Numbered from the stretch's first letter, positions 11,640 through 24,637 are shown. The stretch: 64,000 nt of DNA from Climacium dendroides (GCA_950106755.1 OX467092.1:4650001-4714000), one strand, 5' to 3'. The notes: generated by a model from the letters alone, not told the origin. Numbers and translations are program-made.

Positions 11640-12700
11640 CAAATCTGCAACTCATGGACCTTCAGAGTGCAGCGGCGTGAAACCTCCGTCCAAAGCTCTA
11701 GAGCGGAACGCCGTGGTGGGCAAGGAATTCCACGCCAACCACGGCACGCTTAGCTTGTGGTTAGACTACAGTTTGTTCGAAATTCACAGACGAGCCACAG
11801 CAATTGCTCAACTGGGCCGAAAATCTTCCAAGGAAGGAGCGGCGGCACGACTTGTTACCGAAATGACTTCGAAGCTATTCTCGATTCCAAGTTTTTTGTC
11901 ATCGCCGTGCATTACCGGTAACCATTACGTCGCAAGAATTAAACCACCAAGCGGCGCCCAGCCGGCATCCGATGCATGCGTTTGCATCCGCGGCGAGCCT
12001 CAGAGCCACATTGACCAGCAAGCGCACCCTCACATGGTGGAAATCAGCTCCAGATCTCCTTCTCCCCGTCCCGCCCCCCAATACCGACGAGTACCAGTCA
12101 TGGAGCGAGGGGCGGGGTGGTGGATGCGCCAGTCGCCCGCCAAGAAACAAAGCAGGCAACTGAAGCAAATAAGGCTACAGGAGTGCAGGCACGAGGCACC
12201 CGGCAGGCAGGCAGGCATGCGCAAGGCGAGCAGGCAAGCTGTAGGGAAGAGGCTTGCGGCTGCTGGCTGGCTGGCGTCACGGATCAGTGCTGTGGTACTA
12301 AGGCAAGGGTGCGTGGTGTCAGAGCAGGACAGACGAGAGAGCACAAGATGCAAGCAAGATGGTTAGCAAGCAGGCAAGCGCAGACGAGAACGGGGAAGAA
12401 AGACGATTCCGCTTCTGCTTTCATAGTACACGGAAGGAAATGCCTGCCCCAGAAAGAAACCAGGGGGGACTGCACGACGGGCTGCCTCCGGTTCTACTCC
12501 CCCATTCCCGCCCACACACCCTTTTCCCACGACGGGCAGTCGCCGGTCACCGCCGTCGCCGTCGTCTTGGGCTGCGAGGGCAACCCTATAGGCTGCATCT
12601 TTCGACGGCAGCCCGCTACTTGCTGCTAACATTACCCCGACGCTGGAAAGAAGGGAGGCACCGTTGCCGCTGCTGTAAATTCCGATTTCGGTGAAAACCC
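11640..12700. promoter_or_regulatory. CpG-rich block, candidate promoter region of the MIR529 transcript
   Basis: This is the most GC- and CpG-rich stretch of the window (for example the GCCGTCGCCGTCG run near 12,550), with short AGGC/GGCA iterations around 12,190-12,260. Overlapping open frames appear on both strands, up to 229 codons, but they are Arg/Ala/Gly-rich, overlap each other and show no domain, so I read them as a result of composition. The block lies 0.6-1.7 kb upstream of the stem-loops on the minus strand, which would suit a promoter and first exon. I found no convincing TATA box pointing that way. Confidence 0.3.
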
Positions 12701-13455
12701 ATTTCAACCGTTCCAAACATTCCTGGAATGAGCCAATCCTTCGTCCCTTTATTATGTCAGAGCCTGTTTAAAACTTCAAATTCTCCCACAGTCCCACACA
12801 TTCTCTGAATGAAATCTCCTTCCGTAATTTCATTCCACATACCTTAATCAGAATAATAATAGTAATGATCAGCAATGCAATCCTCCAGTCAGGCATGCCC
12901 TCTTCAGTTATTATTACTATGATATTCCCTTTATTATTCCGCCCCCTTTCAAACATTCCCTTCAACGAAAACCCAGTTCATCAGTGTGCATTTGACATTC
13001 CTCATCATAATTACTGCTAACCCTCCTGGAGCCCCGGTCACCCACCTTCATTACTGACGGACGGAAGTGTACTTTCACTCCACGCCACACCTGTATCGCC
13101 CAATCCCGGCTTCTCACGCCCCTCTCAAATCTTTCCAGTAATCACTCTACTGATAAGATTCCGGGAGGGCCTGCAGGGAGGGACTGAAGTACAGGGACGG
13201 CATCTCCACCACTGGCAGGCACCTGCCGATCATCGCCCAGCTAAAATGCTATATAGAGTCCCTCAAGTACCGTGGCAGCTGCCGTGGGAGTATGTCCTTG
13301 GCAAATACGCCACATTCTTCATCTGGGAACACCATTGGTGGAAAACAATACGGTATGCAGTAAGTCAATGTTGGGAGAGAGAATCTGGGGGGGTCAAGAA
13401 GGTAATCGTGGGATAATCAGTAGGTCAGTACCTTTGGGCCCAAAGTTGTAACTTC
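12701..13455. other. Non-coding edge of the GC-richer island
   Basis: No gene is recognised. ATTATTATTACT-type runs occur near 12.86 and 12.91 kb. A CTATATAG motif at about 13,249-13,256 could serve as a TATA box on either strand, but nothing downstream supports this. The island gives way to AT-rich repeats just after 13.45 kb. Confidence 0.45.
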
Positions 13456-13462
13456 ATTTTTT

Positions 13463-13486
13463 GGGGTGGGGTGGGGGTGGTGGTGG
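13463..13486 (+). other. G-rich run with quadruplex potential
   Basis: Runs of four, four and five G separated by single T, followed by GGTGGTGG, meet the usual G-quadruplex pattern if the last runs are counted leniently. The run marks the right edge of the GC-richer island. Confidence 0.5.
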
Positions 13487-13694
13487 TTTTAAAATGGTGT
13501 TTTAACTTTATTTGACACATATTTTGTACCAACGGAAATAAAGATAAATAAACTTCTTTCCTCGGGAATCAAGGATAAAGGAATATGTCGTTTTATTTTG
13601 TGCCAACAATACAAGTTGTAACTTGTAAGGTGGCATTGTTGAGAGAAAGAAGTTTGATCTATATTAGTGTAATATCAAATTTGAATAGGTTTAA

Positions 13695-14616
13695 CCCCTA
13701 AAGTTTTCACCTTCACTACGTTTTCAGTGAAAACGCTCCAAAACTGTCATTTCTAGTGCAAGTACCAAAATTTTGAAATGTTTTTTTTTACACATGTAAC
13801 CATAGGATCTTGTAGTATGCTGACTTGAGAACACGAGGCAAAAATTTCAAAAATTTCCACCGCATAGATTGCAAGATATAAGCATTCTCATTCACTGAAA
13901 TCTTTTTTTTAGCCCTACAAAAAACAGGGCAGTTGCACTTCATAAGCTTACTTTCCTATGAAAAAATGTCCAAAATGGTAGTTACTCTTTGGATTCTTTT
14001 TCCTAGACAAGTTGGTTACATGCTTAGAAACTTTTAGATCATTTGGAATTGTACAACATATAGGAAAAAAATAGCAAGTAGAAGTAGTAGAGAATGATTC
14101 AAAATATTAAATTGTGAAGGATTTAATTATGGAATTGAAAAATGCCAATCCCAATGGTTGAAATGTTGTTATAAACAAACTACATCCTATAATTTTATTT
14201 TTTCCAAAATATATTGAAAATTGAGTAAGATAAAGGACTTCAAAGTTTATTTTAGAGTAGATAATCTATAATTTCTTGCAAACAAAAACTGCTCATAACC
14301 TTCATCTCATTGATCAAAATGGAATGATTCAAAGCTTTCCGCGTTTCCACAAATCTAGAAAACCAATTTCAAATTTTTGTTTTAAGAAAAAGCAATTTTT
14401 CCTGATTTGCTTGTATTGCCCGACCGGTGAAAAAAATAACATATTTGGCCATAACTTTTTAGTCATATTTTCAAATGTCATGAAATTTGGTGTATATGAA
14501 AGATATTCCTGATCCCCACCTATTAAAATTTCAGCCTAAAATATGGAAATCTCTAGTCACTTGTACCTGCCCAAAATTTCTATATAGCCCCAAAACACAT
14601 GCCGGTCCTTTCGGGG
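13695..14616 (+). repeat. TTAA element, copy 2 (922 bp, full length)
   Basis: TTAA flanks both ends (13691-13694 and 14617-14620). The left end is CCCCTAAAGTTTTC and the right end GGTCCTTTCGGGG, which is inverted and imperfect. The interior carries the 'gattgcaagatat' block and the 'ttgatcaaaatggaatgat' block found in the other copies. The length equals that of the nested copy at 50.9 kb. There is no coding capacity; the longest open frame, 78 codons, has no recognisable product. Confidence 0.75.
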
Positions 14617-14620
14617 TTAA

Positions 14621-15778
14621 GCAAGGAATTGTACATATTCTAGTGTAAATATTGAAATTTTGGTGTAAAAATACAAACAAATTTTTCTTTGCACTTTGGG
14701 TGCTTGATGGAACTTTGTATAGTGTAGTTTGCAATTGTAAGTTTTTATTTATCAACAATTATAGTAAATTTAAATTCCAACTCAAAGGGTTTGAAAACCA
14801 AAGGTTGGAAGATATTTGATGTGTGCAATAGTAGAAACAATAAATCCAAACTTACATCTTTAAATTGACTCAAGTGCATCTAAAAATATACATAAATTAT
14901 ACATATCAGATACTAGTAAGCATTGTTGTATTGAAATTTCATCATTTTTTCAATTCGATATGATTTTCTATAGGATTTGGTAGACCCCCGCTTTTAGGGA
15001 ATTTCAAAACATCTAAGACACACTCCCAATTCCATACTACTAAGTCTCAAAAAAGCCTTAAAGGCCTTGTGATCTTCTTATTAGGATTCCTTTTAGCTTT
15101 GGACTTCAAATATAGAGTGTAAGCCCATTTTTGCAATAAAATCTTTAGTAAATCATTGTCGTCTATTTATTTTTCCAAATACAACAAGTATTGAAGAATT
15201 TATGGCCCTTCAAAGATCTAGGACCCCTAGGAGATGTAGTTCTTTGGGACTCTAGTGGCCTCTTTGATTGCTCATAATTTTTAGATCATAGCTTAGTTCT
15301 TGGTGATCTTTAGCATTTTAGAAACCTTGTTTCATTAGCTTTTTAACAATATGCATCATGCTCTATTTAGAATAAGAGATTCTCCGTGACCCCCTACTAC
15401 TACTACATCTTACACCTTAGAACAATGTCAACTTTGAGAAACGATAACTTTTGACTTCCAACTCATATCATTGTGCTCTTTGTACTTATAGATGAATCCT
15501 CTCATTATCTTTTCAAACAAATGTAGCCATCTAAGTAGTTCCAACCAAAATGCTACAACACTTTGTCCACTTAATTAGGACTCCTCATTTCTCTCACCTT
15601 ATCTCTTGCAAAGCATGGGGAATCACCCTCAATGTTCTCCTTGCTCACCAAGGTTGGCACAAGTACATTAGAGTGAGGATTGTGACAAACAATGTCAAGA
15701 GGTTATCTTGACAGATTTTAAAGGGATCAAGTCATCTCAACAAAATAGATTGGTCTATTTTGGTTAGTCCTTATTGTA
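14621..15778. other. AT-rich non-coding sequence
   Basis: No gene, RNA or bounded repeat is recognised. There are no long open frames. Confidence 0.5.
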
Positions 15779-16500
15779 CTACTACCTCCATCCCAAAATG
15801 ATTTTCACGTTGGACAAAATATTCCAAATTAAGGCTTAAAATAACATTTTGAAAACCAATTTCACACTATAGGTAAAGTTTGGTGCACTCCTAGCATTCT
15901 AAATTTTTTTTAGTTTTGGAGCTTTTCTCAAAGTGTAGTTTAAGATTATTGAAAAGTAGATTTTAGGGAAATTTTTTCAAGGAGCACCATTCACTAATAG
16001 AAAATTGTGTCATAGTCAACAAAAGCTAGTTGACATTTTCTAAAAATTGTGTTGAAACAAACACAAATTTTTGAAAATTATTTTGTAGTGAATACAAATT
16101 GAAAATTGTGTTTGTAGTGAGTGCAAAACACAAAAAATATTAGCCAACTTTTGTTGACTATAACACAGTTTTCCTCTAGTGATTGGTCAATTAATTGTTG
16201 AGTGTGCAATTGTCATTTTGTAGGCATTTAGTACAATCATGCCTAAGACTACATGTGGGCCTTTGTTCTTCCTCCTAGAGTTTCATCCTATTCAATTGGA
16301 CAATATTAAAAGAAATGCAAAAAATAAGAATGAACAATGTTGATTGACCCCTTTAGTCATTTCATTTGTCTTTTGATTGATGATTGCATAGATGGAGGGG
16401 GAATTACTACTTGAAGTTGTTTTGTTGGTCCCAAATAGCAATCAAAAAGCAAATTTGATAAATTTGCAATATTACAAAGTACAATAGGAGGCATCTTTTT
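15779..16500 (-). mobile_element. Stowaway-like element, right end truncated, host of a CACTA MITE
   Basis: The left end reads CTACTACCTCCATCCCAAAA, a Stowaway (Tc1/mariner MITE)-type terminus. The body aligns in inverted orientation with the better preserved copy at 57.0-57.57 kb, including the AAAGTGTAGTTT and GTCATTTTGT.GGCATTTAGTA blocks. The copy at 57 kb lacks the 190-bp segment at 15,992-16,181, so that segment is a later insertion. The expected right terminus (inverted CTCCCTTTGTCCC) is not found near 16.5 kb. Confidence 0.6.
15992..16181. mobile_element. CACTA-type MITE, 190 bp, with ATT target duplication
   Basis: The element starts CACTA and ends TAGTG, the CACTA/EnSpm terminus. 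About 34 bp of terminal inverted repeat can be aligned (both arms contain ATAGTCAACAAAAG) with a handful of mismatches. A 3-bp direct repeat, ATT, flanks it at 15,989-15,991 and 16,182-16,184, the target-duplication length of the superfamily. The related Stowaway-like copy at 57 kb supplies the empty site. It has no coding capacity and must depend on a transposase elsewhere. Confidence 0.82.
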
Positions 16501-18413
16501 GTTGTTGAAATATTACTAGAAGTTAAGAAGAAAAGGGAGAAGGGAGAATAGAGGGAAAAGAAAGATAAGATGAGTAAAAAAAGAGCAAATCATCAAATCT
16601 ATATTTTAGAATTTCATTTAAAAAATTAGCTTCCTAGAGATTGTCCTAAGTTCACTTTATGCTATTAGAAGTGACCAATGGATGGCAATATTGACTCTTG
16701 GTCAAAGCATTTGATCAAGAATTGGGACCAAGAGTATTATTTAGACCAACTCTTCATTACTAGTTTAAAGAGGCCCTCCAATCGTATTGCCAAAGTTTCA
16801 TTTTTTCACACAATGAAGCACATAACTTAACATCATCTTGAATATTTATAAATATGATGTAGTATGAAGTATTGTTGCGTTTATTGAAATTTGCATTTAT
16901 TCAATAGATGTTTTTTCAACTATAGTAGAGAGTCATTTTAGGCCTATTTCCCATACTCAAAACTAGCCATGCTAGCAAGAATTAAAAATTATTAAAATAT
17001 TATTAAAATATTTAAAAAAATTTAATATTCTCTGATGTGGTAGTCTCTCGACCACGTTAGACTACTACTGCACCAAAGTTCCCACAGTCCAATAACTCGT
17101 AGGAACTTGCAACCCTCTAGGCATCCTAAATTTCATCTAATGAAAGACTTCCTTTCATCAGAAATGAATGATTAGTTTCTATGTTTTCAAAAGACTTTAC
17201 TTCCATTTTGTCCTAAATTATTGAATGATAATGTTATAAACATTTCTAATGTACCCTTTTATGGACAATATTGTTTGTTCAACTTCATTTGAAATATTGT
17301 GTTTAGATCAACCCCTTAAAGATGTTACCCTCCAAAAGAGTTGGCGTATGTTTTGTGTATATTGAATTTATTTGATCCTCTCCAAACAATGTAAACAACA
17401 ACATCCTTGGGGGATTAATGATGGAGAATGTGGTGTTATCAATGAAACAAAGGTGGAAGGTAGTATTGCATTAGTCTTGCTCTTGGAGTCATGTGATCAC
17501 ATACAAATGTAGGAATTGGGCATAATATTCAAAATCAACTACAAGCTTCTAATGTTTTAAAGCACTATCATCTTTCGGAACTATTTCCTCTCTAACACCT
17601 CTAAAAACATTGTTTGAGTTAAACATTAAAATGAATGTGTACTTCTTTTTGCAATTTAGGACTAGTTGAAAATTATTGCATTTGTACATAAAAAAATAAC
17701 TCAAAAAGTCTTGTCTACACATCATGCTTATTGCAACCAAAAAATAATTTTTCAAGGACATGTGTAGGCTATGAAGGATTGCATTTACTAAAATTAGATG
17801 TAATAGAGTCAACAAATGTGGAATTTTAGAAGAATATTAATATGGATGGACAACATCATCTTTGGTAATTAGTAAAGTAGTCTTAGTTGTCAAGTGGAAG
17901 GAATTGTTTGTATCCTACCTATAGTTTTGTTTTTGTCATAGTATAAGGGTGCTATAAGAGGCTATAACATATCTCCCAAAATCACTATATAAATCAAAAG
18001 AAAATAATTTTACACTCATCTTGTCATTCAATAACAAAAAGAACTGAAAATGATTATTGCATTGGTTTTTAAAAATTCTTTGAATTAATTGGAAAATTCA
18101 AGCATTGATTTAATTGGAGAATACATCATATTATTGGCATTACTTTGATTTAAACTAAAGTTTAAAACTTTTTTTATAATATTTAAAAGAAAAGAAGATA
18201 AATTACTTCCAAGAATGAAAAATAATGAAAAAAATTGGGGACCTAGGGGATAATTCCTCTCATAATTCCTTGAATGATTCTTTGAATCATTTTCTAGATA
18301 ATTCCTTAGGTAATTTACACCAATATCACAATATATTGGAGATTTTTTTCCATTTATTATAATTTTTATCCTTTTAATTAAATTTTCTCAATTAGATTTT
18401 TATTTAATCCCTG
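16501..18413. other. AT-rich non-coding sequence
   Basis: No gene is recognised. The short open frame near 17.55-17.8 kb on the minus strand has ordinary AT-rich composition and no family motif. Confidence 0.5.
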
Positions 18414-18417
18414 AAGG

Positions 18418-19020
18418 ACCAAGGTGTTTTTTTGAGAGCTTGGACAAACTCTATTGTCTTCATAATTTGGAGTTTTTGCATGAAATCTAGAGGATGAATG
18501 CTAATCATTCTAATTTACATGTGACATTTTGATTCATGTTATTCCAATAGATATTTTCAAAGCTATAAGTTTAGTGTTTTTTTAAAATTTCAGAGTCAAA
18601 GTGGAAAGCTACAAATTCATTCTAAAAAACTTATTTTGTTTTGTTTTATATTATTATTTAGATTGATACTAACAAAATGAAATTGAAGCATTCAATTCCA
18701 AATTTTGAGATCAAAGTTATGAGGAGTTTTATTTTGTAAACAATGAAGGTAAATGAAATATATGTTATCTTTTTTAAACTCAATTTTAAAAATTTCCAAC
18801 TAAAAATCAAAACATACAATAAATTTTATCAAGAACATTTCACAATTGGAATTCATAATTTTCAATTTCTTGTCAAAGCTATTAGCAATTTAGTTTTTTT
18901 TTCCATGTGAAAGTACCACCTTTCACTTGATAAATTTTTAAAAGATAAATATGAAAAAAAATCAGTTAAATTTTTTTCATGTTTTTTCAACCCATTTCCT
19001 AGTTGAATCATTGACTAAAA
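18418..19020 (+). repeat. TTAA-family fragment
   Basis: TTAA at 18,414-18,417 is followed by TCCCTGAAGGACCAAGG, a recognisable left end of the family. Downstream blocks are loosely similar to other copies. I cannot place a right end, so the extent is a guess. Confidence 0.4.
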
Positions 19021-19577
19021 TGCATGAGTTGTAGGATACACTTGTATTTTTTCTAAAATATATTGAAAGATAATATTTCGTTTTTAAAGAGGGTTACAAA
19101 TCATTTTTTGAAGTTTAGGTACATTGAAATTGCAATGAATGGAGATTTTCACTCTAAAATTTTGTAAAATGTTACTTGAACAAGTTAAATAAAGAATTAT
19201 ACACTTGAATATGTTAAAAAATAAAATATAGTTGAAGATTTTAGAGAATTTAGAATGCTCTTTTAATAGTCAATAATAAATAAGACAATTCAATAATAGA
19301 GGAAGTTACAATAGGGAGCCCTCATCATCCTAACTCATTGAAAATTACATATGATAGGAGATGAGTAGATTACCTAGAATGATTCACCAAACTAATTGAA
19401 AAATTGCTTGTACTCATCAAAGAGGGTGTGTAAGTCTTCCTCCAACCTCACTAAAGCTATTGTGACTCCCCTTAATTTGAACCAAGCTAATGTGTTACTT
19501 TAGATGACTTTAGACCATACAATTACCTTAGAAAATGAAAAATTGTAGCATACTTCATTACAAAGGCTTGCTTAGGC

Positions 19578-19729
19578 CACTAGTAGAAAGATGATCCTAG
19601 GGAACCAAGCTATAGTATGAGACATGGTTCCAAAGGCCAATTTTAGCACCAAGATAGTGTCCAAATGGGCCTCTAGAACTATGCTCTTATATTACAACTT
19701 GTTTCCCTAGGACCACCTATCTACTATTG
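19578..19729. mobile_element. CACTA-type MITE, 152 bp
   Basis: The left terminus CACTAGTAGAAAGATG and the following ATCCTAGGGAACCAAG are mirrored by CTTGTTTCCCTAGGACC and a TACTATTG right end, giving a terminal inverted repeat of about 32 bp with few mismatches. The last base pair of the right end departs from TAGTG. I do not see an exact 3-bp target duplication (GGC on the left, TAG on the right), so the insertion is older or the edge has decayed. A diverged relative is at about 1.92-2.05 kb. Confidence 0.65.
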
Positions 19730-22264
19730 TAGGATACAACAACAAAAGTTATGTCATCATTCATTGCAAAGGTTTGTAATCTCATGATCATATGTATAGT
19801 TGGGTCCAATAATCTTATGAGTTTTTTTCCCAAGTAGATTCAACTAGTGAAAAGTCCATAAACTTCAAGATGCTCTTCCATGCTAAAAAATGCATAGATG
19901 TCAAAAACAATTGTGTTGGAATTGTAGTAAAGTATACGTACTTCAATATCATACGACAACTTATAGAGAAATATAGGCAAGCTCAAAGTATGAAGAAGTT
20001 CAATTTGGCCTTGTAATTTGCCATAGACAACCTTTGGAAGATAGTCAAAGATTTATTGTGACATTGGAGTAGGCAAAAAATAAGCAAGAAATGATACAAA
20101 CAATTCAAGCGGTATGGAATCAAGTATCCATACAACAATTGTAAATGCTCATTTCTAATATATCCAATAGAATGCAAGCCATAATTTCAATAAAGGTTGA
20201 CAACACTAGATAGTAGATAGTAAGATAGTGTACAAAACATCCAAATTGTTGCATGATTTTGAATTTCTCATATATATATTTGCAAATACTCACTAAGATT
20301 CCAAATGCAATTTGGAAATTTTTCCATTTCTTAGTATGCTAAAGTTTTCTAAAGTTTATGAACTTTTTGTTGAATTTTCCTCATAACAAAATTTGTAAGA
20401 TTATTAGACCTCATTGTACAGTACAATGGAATTGAATAAGTTTTAGTGATCTTTATATCTCTATGAGTATTGGGCATGGGTCAAATTTACAACATACCAA
20501 TGAAGTATTGGTTTAGAATTTTAGAGGATATGAATGACAAAAAAGGTATTGGAATTGAAAATTATTTCAATAGACATATATTGCTATCATTATAAATATA
20601 AACTTTGTGTTTCCATCAACATACTAGTATGAGGTTGACCTCTAGGATATACATACCAAAGTGTCAAATAGAAGGTAGTCTAATAATAGAAGTATCTATA
20701 GAACTAGATAAGACAAAATAAAATCTAGAATCTTATGTGTATATTCAATTACTTGAAGTGGCAATATAAATTATTGTTCTTCCAATACTATTTCCACTTC
20801 TACATTTCCATTACATTTTATGAAACTACAACAATTGCATTTAAAACCAAGTACTAATTTATTTAGAGATTCAAACAACATATTGTTAATAATACTCCTA
20901 ATGATTTTTCATTTTCTTGATGGTATTGATATATACTTTAATTAATGAAAATTAAAACCTCTAAGGTAGGTTATTAACCATGGTCCTTCACAAGAGTGTT
21001 ATTGCTGCAATACTATTTTTCATCACCATATCATAGAATTTGGAGTGTTTATACTATTGTTGAGAACCAACATGATACCATGGTTACACCCACATCCAAC
21101 ACTAGTCTCTACCACTACCATAACCTTCTAGAATAAAACTTATTGTATAGCCTTTCAAAGTCACCCTATCCTTTTGAAACTTAACAAATATGGTTCCATA
21201 CCAATTTCAGTTTTTTTTTTTAAATCTTCAATTTTGGTGATATGATACAAGCAATTCAAGTGGTATTGGATCAAGTATCTCTAAAGCAACTATAAAGGCT
21301 CATTTCTAATATGCACCATAAAATATAGGTTTTTATTTCAACAAATGGTAGCAACATTAGATGGTAGATAGTATACACAAAAGTCAATATCTATGTACAT
21401 TTGCAATAATGATGAATAGCCTTTAGTATGATTCCTACACAATTTACAATTCAAAACTTCAATCATTTTTAGGCATGCATGAGCCTCCTAAAATTCTTCT
21501 AATCTTAGCTAAAACTACCGGGATCCAAAAATTCGTAAGATTATAGGACCTAACTATACAACAAACAATATGTCAATCCACAACCTCTTTAGGTTGTATT
21601 TGTCTTTACTCACTTTATTCTTTGTTTCATGTATGAATGTTAAAATTACACATTCTAGAGATTTTACCTAGTTTTAACCCTTGATGTTCTAGGGGGTGTA
21701 CTTTCAAAATGGGCCAAAATGGCCAAGAACTTGAGCAATTTTTTTAATCATTTTTTCTTAAGATTGGATAGAATATAACCATAGAATTTTTTTAGTTCAC
21801 ATTGAGAGTGAGCACCTCAAAAAAATTCAGATTATTTGACCACACAATTTAGTAGATATTTAAATTTGAAGTTTTATTTGGGTCAATGGAAAAATAGGGG
21901 AACACACTTTGAAGAATCATATCTTAGTGATAATATTTTGAAATGATGATTTTTTTATGCTCAATTAAAGACAAGAGAGTTTAAAATGCTCATCTATAAT
22001 TTCACAACATTTTGGTCATTTTGCAATTTTTGGTGGAGTTTGCAATGCATAGTAGTTGGTAGTCATTGATATGAAAGTAGTGTTTGTAAGAAAAAAAATG
22101 GCACACTTGTCTTCTCCATGAACTCTTTGTATTTGTCCTTTCTAAGATAGACAACAATTGCATTGATTGGCTAACTTTTCAATTCATGCCCAAATTGAAC
22201 CAAAAAATATGAATCGTGAGCTACATTACACCATTCAATTTTTAAAAATCCCACAAGGTAGAAT
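19730..22264. other. AT-rich non-coding sequence
   Basis: No gene is recognised. A segment near 20.10-20.22 kb (caattcaag.ggtat.gaatcaagtatc ... catttctaatat) recurs diverged near 21.25-21.38 kb, a two-copy dispersed direct repeat of about 120 bp. An isolated TTAACCC end lies near 21.67 kb. Confidence 0.5.
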
Positions 22265-22268
22265 TTAA

Positions 22269-22791
22269 CACCGAAAGGCCCAAGGGGTCCGGACAAAATA
22301 CAAATGTGTTATAAAATATAAGTTCCGTAACTTTTTTGAAGTTTATATCAAACAAGATAATATGAAGCATGAAAAAATAGAAAGTATCCGTATGGTCAAA
22401 ATTATGAATCTATTTTAGATTCTTTTCAAATGAAATTTGAAGGTACAACTTCAAAAATTCAACAAAAGTATAATTTATATCTTTAGCTTTTGAATTTTTT
22501 TGATTGGTCAAAATTGTGTTTTTTATTGATTTGTGAAAAAATGCATAAGATCTAGTATAAAGAACACCAACACTTTCTCCAAATAGTAAGTTTTTCAATA
22601 GTAGGCCAATTCTAAACACTTTGTGCTATTTCTCTTATAATTTTTCATTGACCTTAGGAAATTTAGTTTTGAATATAAAACTTGAAAGACAATCCAATCT
22701 TTACAAAAAAAAACTTGAAAAAAGGTTTCTACTTAAAAATGTTGCCTGAAGTCAAGCAATGACTAAAAATGAGCGTTTGAGCACTTAGGGG
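22269..22791. repeat. Short TTAA element, 523 bp
   Basis: TTAA lies at 22,265-22,268 and 22,792-22,795. The left end begins CACCGAAAGGCCC and the right end is GCACTTAGGGG. This is an internally shortened or divergent member of the TTAA family. No coding capacity is seen. Confidence 0.45.
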
Positions 22792-22795
22792 TTAA

Positions 22796-24500
22796 CTCAA
22801 AATTTGATGAAACTGTTACCATAGGATTTGTAATTTAGTTTATATTTTAGAAATGGTTTTTATTAGAAAAAATATAAAAAACTAACTAACTAGAAAATAG
22901 TCACTGGGATCATTATGGATTAAGGTCCAATAGAATGTTCCTTAAAAAACAAATTCACACTCAAATGTTAAGTTTTGTACCAATAAATAAAATATCAACT
23001 CAAATCAACAACATAAGTACCCTAATTTGTTGTTTAATTCATAAAATGTTGAGTTGGAAGTATAATAGGTTATACAATACTTGAGAGTTGGTAGTCTCAA
23101 GAGCATAATCATGGAATATAATATCATAAACATCTATATGTGTACTTTTGGTTTAGAAAAATCAAGAATTGTTGTAGATTATCACACTCTTTTGACTATT
23201 GAATTGGGTAGTTGCCTTGAACAAAGAACTTGGAATTATGGCAACTTTAGTTTTTTGTCCTTCAACTTCGTGTACAAAAATGTTGGAACATTCTTTGAGT
23301 TCATATTGGCAATCTTGGTTGCGCTCCTTAGTAGGGAATCATCAATCCAATTTTCTAAAAGGGAGCGCATAATTGACAAATCTATTTGTAGGGCACATTT
23401 TTCATTTGTTATCCCCTCCTTTACATCTTTGGCTTAATGATGCTTTTAACCCTTTTAGTGTCCAAGGTATAGTAGCAAAAAGTGACTTCATTCTTGAAGT
23501 ATTGTTAGAAATACATATATTGTTGTTTGCATATGAAATATTCTAGTTATTTAATTATATAAAACTTGCACATACTAGAGACATATCTTAAATTTTTTTT
23601 GTTGTTGATCATTGTAGGGTGCATTTTGAAGATTATAATGTTTGTACAAAGCATATATCAAATATGAAAAATAAGATTATTTTAGAAAAAAAGTTGTGGT
23701 TGTCTATTATGCAATTTGAATTCCTTTCATGATTATTTTTTGGTGATGAAACCCAATTACATATCTTCTCTTTATCTTCTATAGTCTTTAGAAGTCAAGT
23801 TGAACCAATTTCTTTATCATGAATACATTTCTTTTATATATTTCATCAATTTCTTTGTCATAGCAATATATTTATAGAAAGCAAGTGCTTTTCTACACTT
23901 ATATATTTTGAAAGTTTCATAATCTAAAATCATAACTTGAATAATGTAAAAGAAGGGTACACATACCTGTAGCCATATGCAAACATCATACTTTACATCC
24001 CATTTCCAAATGGATTTGCTAGTGATGTAATTTCTAACAATTTTTAACCAGTGATCTCTTAAGTCCCAATAATTTTTTGAATATTAGAAGAGGAGAAAAA
24101 TACCATATGAGGCATTCTCAGAGGCTAAAATTTCCTCCAAATCCGTCCAATGCATATTTGGTGCTAAAAGTGCTCCAAAAGTGAGATTTTGACCTTTTGA
24201 CCTATTTTTAGGCACATAATTGCTATATAACATTATGCAAGTGACAAGTTGAGACTTAGAGTTGGAATTTAGAGTTGGGACTTTAGCCTTCACACCATGA
24301 GTCCCAATTTCCACAATTTTTATTTGTTTTTTCATCTTCTACAACCCCATAAAGTTGGAATTTGGCCTTGAATTGGGACTTAGAAGACTGGGACTTGTGA
24401 CATATTGTGAAGAGACCCTCAATGTCTTTGTGCTTGACGTAGTGTTTCTTTGACCCATGGTTCAATTTGAGGATAATTGTTTATTCAAAATATATTATAT
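22796..24500. other. AT-rich non-coding sequence with one 118-codon open frame
   Basis: An open frame at 23,081-23,437 (+) gives a 118-residue hydrophobic sequence with no motif that I recognise. Its composition matches the background, so I do not call it a gene. Nothing else bounded is visible. Confidence 0.4.
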
Positions 24501-24637
24501 AATTTTCCAAATTTCAACCCCCAAAGGAATACATTGCATTTTTGGCAACATAGCAATTTTGGGCCATTCACTGCAAATGGAATTTTATTTTTTTCCTTGA
24601 AATTTTCACACAATATATGGATGAGGATTTTCTTTAA

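Noticed and set aside
12322..12348. GACGAGAGAGCACAAG as a third miR529 copy
   Set aside because: Only the central GAGAGAGCACA is shared, the 3' end differs, and no complementary arm is present nearby.
11677..12366. 229-codon plus-strand open frame
   Set aside because: It lies in the CpG-rich block where several overlapping frames on both strands are open. The composition is Arg/Ala/Gln-rich with GGCA iterations and no motif.
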